Shown here one piece after another: positions 58,752 to 64,000 of a DNA stretch of 64,000 nucleotides. The stretch is from Lachnospiraceae bacterium YSD2013. GTDB taxonomy: Bacteria; Bacillota; Clostridia; Lachnospirales; Lachnospiraceae. Position 1 is the first letter of the stretch. The number at the start of each line of letters is the position of its first letter. The notes under the pieces were generated by a model, which did no database searches, was not told where the DNA came from, and saw only the letters and a program-made list of their open reading frames with translations. The position numbers were made by a program, and so were the translations under genes. The stretch lies in contig FMTX01000019.1 of the NCBI GenBank assembly GCA_900100895.1, positions 1 to 64,000 on the forward strand. The letters run 5' to 3'.

Positions 58752-59747
58752 ATGGGGAATCAACTTATCAGCAAAAAAACTAATATCGGTATCAAAGGAT
58801 GGATGTGCATCTGCATACTGGTTCACCACCTATACCAGTTTACCGGTCTGTTTTTGCATACTTATTTTGGGCACTTTTTAAATTTGCTGGGAAGTTGGGC
58901 TGTTGCTGTTTTCTTGTTTCTGTCAGGTTATGGCCTTTACTGTTCCTATTCTGAAAAAGGTCCCGAGTATATTAAAGGTTTCCTTAAAAAACGATTTTTG
59001 CCTTTATACATTATCTATGCTATAGCCGTACTTATTTACTTTATTTATGATTTCGGCCCAAGTATGACAGTTACGACCGTTCTTCGTTCTTTAACATGGG
59101 GCGGCACGATTGTAAGTTTCGGCTGGTTCTTTCAAATGCTTTTTGTACTTTATCTTTTGTTTTATTTGTCTTTCAGATTTATAAGCAATAAATATGTAAG
59201 AAGCGCAATAATCGGCGGATTTTCTATCATCTATCTCATTGTTGCACACTTGTATGGCCAATATGATTACCCTATATTGGCATTTCTCTTCGGCCTCATT
59301 GTTGCTGTTCACAGAAATGCATTAGCCAAAAGCGTTGAAAAAAAGACCTTATATTATTTTATTTTAAGTTTTTTGACCTTCTTTTCCATGTATTTAATAT
59401 ATGTATTTGGCGTAATTATGGGGAAATTTACGGTTGGTCCCTTTTTCCTTAATACTATACTGTGCTTATCCGGCCTTGGGATAATTGTATTTGTAGTTTC
59501 ACTGTCGTTCATTTGCGAAAGAAAGAATATTCCGCTGTTTGTTAACCCGATAATCAATGTCATCAGCAAGTTTTCTTTGGAAGTTTACATTCTTCAGGGT
59601 TTAGTTTTGAGACTCTTTGTTCCGTATAATAGTAATCTTCCTCTGTATATTTTATCAGTCTTATTAAGCCTGACTGTTTTATCGGTGATTTATCACTATG
59701 TTAATCTATTTATCAGAAAAATGCTTGTTAAATGCCTTAAAGCATAA
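58752..59747 (+). CDS. Acyltransferase-3-like membrane protein
   Basis: The protein has 331 aa from ATG 58752 with AAAGG about 10 nt upstream; a longer in-frame start overlaps the previous gene. About ten TMs. The first helix region has IGIKGWMCICILVHHLYQF, the acyltransferase-3 signature with the conserved His pair. SWAVAVFLFLSGYGLYCSY follows. The gene is visibly more AT-rich than its neighbours, hinting at recent acquisition. It likely O-acylates a surface polysaccharide. Confidence 0.8.
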   Translation: MGNQLISKKTNIGIKGWMCICILVHHLYQFTGLFLHTYFGHFLNLLGSWAVAVFLFLSGYGLYCSYSEKGPEYIKGFLKKRFLPLYIIYAIAVLIYFIYDFGPSMTVTTVLRSLTWGGTIVSFGWFFQMLFVLYLLFYLSFRFISNKYVRSAIIGGFSIIYLIVAHLYGQYDYPILAFLFGLIVAVHRNALAKSVEKKTLYYFILSFLTFFSMYLIYVFGVIMGKFTVGPFFLNTILCLSGLGIIVFVVSLSFICERKNIPLFVNPIINVISKFSLEVYILQGLVLRLFVPYNSNLPLYILSVLLSLTVLSVIYHYVNLFIRKMLVKCLKA

Positions 59748-59764
59748 TCTTAAAAGGAGCAGTA

Positions 59765-60352
59765 ATGAACAATCCTGATTTAAAAATAATCCCCCTTCCC
59801 AAAGACAAATGGAAAGGGACCACGATACCGCTTACTACTGTGAGCGACAGCTACTATGATTTTGATATTAAGCCTCTGGGCAGCGAAGGCTGCACTATAG
59901 TTCTTACTAAAAAACCTGCGGGCGAGACCATAGTTCATACGCCGGAAGAGTACGACTTTCCGGATTCTTTGTACCAGGATCACTGGGAGAATGCCGAGGC
60001 TTTCGGCGTAGTAGACGATGACGGCAAGATGAAAGCCTGCATTGAAGTATGTCCCGAGGAATGGTCTAACAGGCTTTTGGTTACGGAGCTTTGGATAAGT
60101 GAAGAACTTCGTGGCATCGGTCTCGGTAAGCGTCTTATGGATAAGGCCAAAGAAGTTGCGAAGGCTCAGAAGCGTCGCGCAATCTTTCTTGAGACGCAGT
60201 CGTGCAACACTAATGCTATAGGCTTCTACCTTCATCAGGGGTTTGAACTTATCGGGTTCGATACTTGCTGTTATACAAATGCAGATATCGACAGGCGTGA
60301 AGTGCGCATAAATCTGGGCTTTTTCTTTCACCGCGAGCCTCGCAGAAATTGA
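59765..60352 (+). CDS. GNAT-family N-acetyltransferase
   Basis: The 195-aa protein follows AAGGAGCAGTA. The GNAT domain spans about 75-175: LLVTELWISEELRGIGLGKRLMD (acetyl-CoA motif A) and IGFYLHQGFELIGFD (motif B). The first about 70 residues are a non-GNAT extension. The substrate is unknown. 17 nt behind the acyltransferase gene. Confidence 0.88.
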   Translation: MNNPDLKIIPLPKDKWKGTTIPLTTVSDSYYDFDIKPLGSEGCTIVLTKKPAGETIVHTPEEYDFPDSLYQDHWENAEAFGVVDDDGKMKACIEVCPEEWSNRLLVTELWISEELRGIGLGKRLMDKAKEVAKAQKRRAIFLETQSCNTNAIGFYLHQGFELIGFDTCCYTNADIDRREVRINLGFFFHREPRRN

Positions 60353-60391
60353 GCCGCGATAAACGAACTAAAAAATTTTTTATTTTTTCTA

Positions 60392-60420
60392 TTGACATAT
60401 CAACTTAGTAGGTTTATGAT
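60392..60420 (+). promoter_or_regulatory. Promoter of the Met/Cys leader and ABC transporter
   Basis: A perfect -35 TTGACA (60392-60397), 17-nt spacer and -10 TATGAT (60415-60420). The strong promoter suits control by downstream attenuation. Confidence 0.85.
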
Positions 60421-60450
60421 ATGACAAAATTCAGTAAAGGAGCAAGACAA

Positions 60451-60570
60451 ATGAAGAACGTGTCATTACATTCAAATACTTCAATGTGTATGTGCATGTG
60501 TCGAATGCTGTTCTCCCAGGCAAGTAATGTGGCCGGGTGTATGGCTCGTTTGTCGTGCACCCGAAAATAA
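60451..60570 (+). CDS. Met/Cys-rich leader peptide (39 aa)
   Basis: The ORF starts at ATG 60451 with AAAGGAG 8 nt upstream and ends at TAA 60568-60570. Residues 12-19 read MCMCMCRM: three alternating Met-Cys pairs, then Arg-Met. Further Cys lie at 30 and 36, and Met at 31. It has no signal peptide or TM. The ORF sits between a strong promoter and a terminator, and its own codons contain the antiterminator arm (60513-60521). It is most likely translated only to sense charged tRNA-Cys and tRNA-Met, as in classical attenuation. No named family recognised. Confidence 0.8.
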   Translation: MKNVSLHSNTSMCMCMCRMLFSQASNVAGCMARLSCTRK

Positions 60571-60628
60571 TAGTAACGTATTATTTTGAAGCCAATGCCT
60601 GGGAGTAAAGACATCCCGGGCATTTTTT
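60513..60628 (+). promoter_or_regulatory. Attenuator: antiterminator arm and terminator
   Basis: Terminator: AATGCCTGGGA (60594-60604) and TCCCGGGCATT (60614-60624), an 11-bp stem with one G-U pair, then T6 (60623-60628). The alternative pair is CTCCCAGGC (60513-60521), exactly complementary to GCCTGGGAG (60597-60605), extendable by TGGC/GCCA. The arm begins 12 nt after the Met-Cys run. A further hairpin CGGGTG/CACCCG (60534-60563) lies between. Confidence 0.8.
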
Positions 60629-60686
60629 ATTGCCCGAATTACTCAACTCACAGACAAAGAAAAAGTAACAAGGGAGACTATCAATC

Positions 60687-62351
60687 ATGAAAAAGAATGT
60701 ATTTAAGAAATTGGCAGCCGGCATTTTAGCCGCAACACTTACAATCGCATCTCTTACAGGATGCGGCAAAGCAAAGACCGAAGACAAGGTCGATGCAGCA
60801 GACAGAATTTACAAGACAGTAGATGAAATCAAAGAAGCAGGAACAATCAACATCGGTGTTTTCTCCGACAAGAATCCATTCGGATATGTAGATGAAAACG
60901 GTAAGTATCAGGGCTACGATGTATACTTCGCAGAAAAGATTGCCGAAGACCTCGGTGTAAAAGTTAATTACGTATCCACCGAACCCGCTAGCCGAGTTGA
61001 ATACCTTGAAACCGGTAAGGTAGACATCATCTTAGCTAACTTCACGGTAACCAAGGACAGAGCAGAGAAAGTTGATTTCGCTCTTCCTTACATGAACGTA
61101 GCACTCGGCGTTGTATCTCATGAAGACAACGTAATCACAGACTTAAGTCAGATTGGTCCCGACGATCAGGTAATCGTAATCTCCGGTACCACCGCAGAAA
61201 CTTACCTCGAAGAGAACTATCCAGGCATCAAACTTCAGAAGTTTGACAGCTACACAACCGCGAAGACTTCTTTTGAAAACGGTACCGGCGTAGCTTGGGC
61301 CAATGACAACACCGAAGTTATTGCTTTTGCAATTGAAAATGCCGGTTATGTGGTAGGTATTCCTTCACTCGGAAGCCAGGACACCATCGCTCCCGCAGTG
61401 ACCAAGGGTAACGAAACACTTCTTAAATGGATAAACGAAGAAATTGAAAAACTTGGAACAGAGAACTTCTTCCACGCAGATTACGAAGCAACATTACTTA
61501 GCACCTACGGCGCTGATTATGAAGATACACTTGTTGTAGAAGGCGGCAAGACTGCTGCCGGCGCTCCTGTCGCTACTTCAGCTGCAGGCTCCATCGAAGG
61601 CATTGTTCCCGGTAACGGCGAAGTTATTAAGATTGCAGCTTCTCCCATTCCTCACGCAGAGATTTTGGAAAAAGCAGCAGAAATCCTTGAAGGTTACGGT
61701 TACAAACTTGATGTAGTAGAATTTGAAGATTATGTACAGCCCAACCTTGTAGTTGAATCCGGTGAATTTGATGCCAACTACTTCCAGCACGTTCCTTACC
61801 TTGACAGTTTCAACGCAGAGCAGGGTACTCATCTTGTAGATGCAGGCGACATTCACTACGAGCCCTTCGGAATTTACCCCGGCACCAAGAAGTCACTTGC
61901 AGATATCGCCGAAGGCGACAGAATTGCACTTCCCAATGACACCACCAATGAAGCAAGGGCCCTTCTTTTGCTCCAGGACAACGGTTTAATCAAGTTAGCT
62001 GACGGCGCAGGCCTCACCGCTACCGTTAACGATATTGTTGAAAACACCAAGAACCTTGAATTCGTAGAACTTGAAGCAGCTCAGGTTGCAAGAGTAGTAG
62101 GCGAAGTTGAATACGTGGTACTTAACGGTAACTACGCTCTTGAGGCAGGCTTCAATGTAGGAAAGGATTCCATCGCTTACGAACTTAGCGATTCCGTAGC
62201 AGCCAAGACCTACGTTAACATCGTAGCCGTCAAAGAAGGCAACGAATCTTCCGACAAGATTAAGGCTCTCGTAGCAGTTCTCAGATCCGATGAAATCAAG
62301 AATTTCATCTCTGAAAAGTACGAAGGCGCGGTTGTCTTCTTCGAGAAATAG
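60687..62351 (+). CDS. Lipoprotein fusing cystine-type (SBP_bac_3) and methionine-type (MetQ/NlpA) binding domains
   Basis: The 554-aa protein has AAGGGAG 10 nt before its ATG. The lipobox is LTGC with Cys26. Domain 1 (about 40-285) is SBP_bac_3 of the polar amino acid/cystine type: AGTINIGVFSDKNPFGYVDE and VDIILANFTVTKDRAEKVDF. An Ala/Gly linker (286-310) follows. Domain 2 (about 311-554) is MetQ/NlpA: IKIAASPIPHAEILEKA, FDANYFQHVPYLDSFN, and YEPFGIYPGTKKSLADI. The two families differ in topology, so one chain carries two receptors. It is followed by metN and metI. The arrangement suggests one translocator fed by methionine and cyst(e)ine receptors; the ligands are inferred. Confidence 0.88.
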   Translation: MKKNVFKKLAAGILAATLTIASLTGCGKAKTEDKVDAADRIYKTVDEIKEAGTINIGVFSDKNPFGYVDENGKYQGYDVYFAEKIAEDLGVKVNYVSTEPASRVEYLETGKVDIILANFTVTKDRAEKVDFALPYMNVALGVVSHEDNVITDLSQIGPDDQVIVISGTTAETYLEENYPGIKLQKFDSYTTAKTSFENGTGVAWANDNTEVIAFAIENAGYVVGIPSLGSQDTIAPAVTKGNETLLKWINEEIEKLGTENFFHADYEATLLSTYGADYEDTLVVEGGKTAAGAPVATSAAGSIEGIVPGNGEVIKIAASPIPHAEILEKAAEILEGYGYKLDVVEFEDYVQPNLVVESGEFDANYFQHVPYLDSFNAEQGTHLVDAGDIHYEPFGIYPGTKKSLADIAEGDRIALPNDTTNEARALLLLQDNGLIKLADGAGLTATVNDIVENTKNLEFVELEAAQVARVVGEVEYVVLNGNYALEAGFNVGKDSIAYELSDSVAAKTYVNIVAVKEGNESSDKIKALVAVLRSDEIKNFISEKYEGAVVFFEK

Positions 62352-62363
62352 GATTAAAGGTTC

Positions 62364-62383
62364 AGGGGCCTTCACGGGCCCCT
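62364..62383 (+). other. Intra-operon hairpin between the receptor gene and metN
   Basis: Perfect 7-bp arms AGGGGCC (62364-62370) and GGCCCCT (62377-62383), GC-rich, followed only by TTATCTTG. It may stabilise the receptor mRNA or partly terminate, raising receptor over translocator. Confidence 0.55.
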
Positions 62384-62402
62384 TATCTTGCGTAGGTGAA
62401 AC

Positions 62403-63416
62403 ATGAGCGAAATAGAAATTAAGAATCTGAAAAAAGTATTTGAAATAAAAGGTCACTCTATAATCGCCCTCGACAACATCAATCTTTCAATCGAGAAGGG
62501 AGACATCTTCGGAATCATCGGAATGTCCGGTGCCGGCAAAAGCACTTTGGTCCGCTCCATCAATTATCTCGAGAAACCCACGGAAGGTCAGATACTTATT
62601 GACGGAACCGACTTGTTCTTTTTATCAGAGAAAGAACTTCGCAAGAAGCGCAGCGACATCGGCATGATCTTCCAGAACTTCAATCTCTTAGAGCAAAAGA
62701 ACGTGCTCGACAATGTCTGTTTTCCATTGGAAATCGGCGGAGTTAAGAAGAAAGAAGCCAGGGCTCGCGCAAGAGAGTTATTAAGAACCGTTAATCTCGA
62801 GGACAAAGAAAAAGCTTATCCCTCACAGCTCTCCGGCGGGCAGAAACAAAGAGTTGCCATTGCCAGAGCGCTTGCCACCAATCCTCGAATTCTTCTTTGC
62901 GATGAGGCAACAAGTGCTTTGGATCCCCAGACTACAAGCTCAATCTTGACTCTGCTTAAGGAGATTAATCATAATCTCGGAATTACGATAGTAATCATTA
63001 CTCATCAGATGTCTGTTGTCACTGAGATTTGTAACAGAGTGGCTATTATAGATAATGGCAGGCTTGTCGAGGAAGGTTCGGTAGATACAATCTTTGAGAA
63101 TCCTCAGTCGGATGCGGCCAAAGAACTTATCTCCGGCAAGGATCTAAGATTTACACCACTTAAGAAATATGAGACCGACAATCGTATACGAATCGTCTTT
63201 AAAGAAAATTCCGCATACGAGCCGGTCATTTCCAACCTTATCCTTAAATTTCAAAAGCCGGTCAATATCCTTAAAGCCGATACCCGTAACGTAAACGGCA
63301 AGGCTGTCGGAGAAATGATTTTGAGCGTTCCCGACGATGCGGTTACCCGCGGTGAGATGGTTTCTTACCTCGAAGAAGAAGGATTAATAGTTACGGAGGT
63401 GACGGACAATGCTTGA
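62403..63416 (+). CDS. metN: Methionine ABC transporter ATPase
   Basis: The 337-aa protein has Walker A GMSGAGKSTLVRSI, Q-loop MIFQNFNLL, signature LSGGQKQRVAIARAL, Walker B ILLCDEATSALDPQ, and the H-loop His in IIITHQMSV. The C-terminal about 75 residues form a NIL domain (IRIVFKENSAYEPVISNL), the methionine-sensing domain used for trans-inhibition in MetN. The sensor suggests uptake is also limited by internal methionine. Overlaps metI by 8 nt. Confidence 0.95.
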   Translation: MSEIEIKNLKKVFEIKGHSIIALDNINLSIEKGDIFGIIGMSGAGKSTLVRSINYLEKPTEGQILIDGTDLFFLSEKELRKKRSDIGMIFQNFNLLEQKNVLDNVCFPLEIGGVKKKEARARARELLRTVNLEDKEKAYPSQLSGGQKQRVAIARALATNPRILLCDEATSALDPQTTSSILTLLKEINHNLGITIVIITHQMSVVTEICNRVAIIDNGRLVEEGSVDTIFENPQSDAAKELISGKDLRFTPLKKYETDNRIRIVFKENSAYEPVISNLILKFQKPVNILKADTRNVNGKAVGEMILSVPDDAVTRGEMVSYLEEEGLIVTEVTDNA

Positions 63417-64000
63417 ACCTAAAGTAGTACAGATGCTTTTGGAAGGCATCAGGGATACTCTGTATATGACTATTGTTTCAACAGTTGCGGGCTACGTCAT
63501 TGGTCTTCCGCTCGGAGTTCTTCTTCATGTGACGGGAGAAAACGGTCTTAGACCAAACTTTGTGATTTACAGAGTTATAGATTTTATTTGTAATATTATT
63601 CGAAGCGTTCCGTTTCTTATATTGCTGATTCTTTTGATACCATTCACAAGATTAATTGTCGGTCAGAGCTACGGTTCTACCGCTACTATCGTTCCGCTTG
63701 TGATATGTGCGGCTCCTTATATCGGGCGCGTGGTCGAGTCTTCACTTAATGAAGTCGACAAAGGTGTTGTGGAAGCGGCAAGATCGATGGGCGCAAGCAA
63801 CATACAGATTATTTTTAAAGTATTACTGGTAGAAGCCAAGACTTCTTTACTTACGGGCTTCACTATTACCACAGGTCTTCTCCTCGGTTACTCGGCAATG
63901 TCCGGAACTGTCGGCGGAGGCGGCCTGGGAGATATCGCCGTCAGATACGGTTATTATCGTTGGAAGACCGATATCATGATTATTACCGTTGCGTTACTGA
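63409..64000 (+). CDS. metI: Methionine ABC transporter permease, N-terminal part (cut by window edge)
   Basis: The ORF from ATG 63409 is open to the window end (197 codons). The sequence reads MLEPKVVQMLLEGIRDTLYM at the start, then IIRSVPFLILLILLIPF and VEAARSMGASNIQIIFKVLL (the EAA loop that contacts MetN). GTVGGGGLGDIAVRYGYYRW is the late signature of MetI. The overlap with metN supports translational coupling. Confidence 0.95.
   Translation, partial: MLEPKVVQMLLEGIRDTLYMTIVSTVAGYVIGLPLGVLLHVTGENGLRPNFVIYRVIDFICNIIRSVPFLILLILLIPFTRLIVGQSYGSTATIVPLVICAAPYIGRVVESSLNEVDKGVVEAARSMGASNIQIIFKVLLVEAKTSLLTGFTITTGLLLGYSAMSGTVGGGGLGDIAVRYGYYRWKTDIMIITVALL

Noticed and set aside
60353-60686. S-box, T-box or SMK riboswitch before the Met transporter
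   Set aside because: No S-box core and no T-box sequence TGGNACCGCG were seen. The leader instead contains a translated Met/Cys ORF and a mutually exclusive hairpin pair.
1-64000. CRISPR arrays, rRNA genes, prophage
   Set aside because: No regularly spaced repeats, no rRNA sequence and no phage structural or integrase genes were seen.

Overview
The window looks like chromosomal DNA of a flagellated, low-to-mid GC anaerobic Clostridia, most likely a Lachnospiraceae of the Butyrivibrio/Pseudobutyrivibrio type. Supporting signs are SD-led genes with some TTG/GTG starts, a Tad locus containing a DUF5702-type protein, flagellin with FliS and a DUF6240-like protein, a signal-less GH9 enzyme resembling the Butyrivibrio cellodextrinase, glycogen branching and debranching enzymes, and PyrR- and TPP-controlled operons. 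The genus is inferred from gene content, not from a marker search.

Layout. 1-570: tail of an IS110-type transposase, then tRNA-Ser(CGA) with its own promoter and terminator. 574-12388 (minus): a ten-gene Mrp/Mbh-like cation/proton antiporter operon (E, F, G, MbhD-like, MbhE+MnhB fusion, C, then four large ND5/MrpD-type subunits), followed by an unusual O-antigen-ligase-like membrane protein fused to an SH3/NlpC-P60 peptidase. 12534-18104: a diguanylate cyclase, then metabolic and proteolytic genes (MBL hydrolase, NrnA-like DHH phosphoesterase, HIT, flavodoxin-SCP2 fusion, rhomboid protease). 18160-26727 (minus): a Tad/Flp pilus operon with two prepilin peptidases and a small Flp pilin (21999-22166). 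26938-36393 (minus): FliS, flagellin, a large DUF6240-like protein, GlgB and a TPR/acidic/AAA-like protein. 36641-46425: tRNA-Lys(CTT), two small genes, TatD, RsmA, a hybrid histidine kinase, IlvE, a GT-C-like membrane protein, and thiamine salvage (ThiN, and ThiT under a TPP riboswitch). 46517-57310 (minus): UraA and PyrR with a pyr attenuator, then GT2, glycogen debranching enzyme, CopA and cellodextrinase in one operon, then a secreted PE-rich membrane-anchored protein. 57521-60352 (plus): RlmI-type methyltransferase, an AT-rich acyltransferase, and a GNAT protein.

The most striking system is at 60392-64000. A strong promoter drives a 39-codon leader ORF with an alternating Met-Cys-Met-Cys-Met-Cys run. 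An antiterminator arm inside that ORF is exactly complementary to the 5' arm of a strong terminator downstream. Behind it lies a sulfur amino acid ABC transporter whose lipoprotein fuses a cystine-type (SBP_bac_3) and a methionine-type (MetQ/NlpA) binding domain, followed by MetN and the start of MetI. The codons read by the leader match the two ligand types expected for the fused receptor, which suggests ribosome-mediated attenuation by Met and Cys supply.

The other main oddities are the O-antigen ligase::NlpC/P60 fusion, the four-ND5-subunit antiporter without MrpA, a TadE-like protein with duplicated His/Cys knuckles beside a long inverted repeat, a flagellin gene that overlaps a long upstream gene, and a promoter candidate that lies across a terminator stem.
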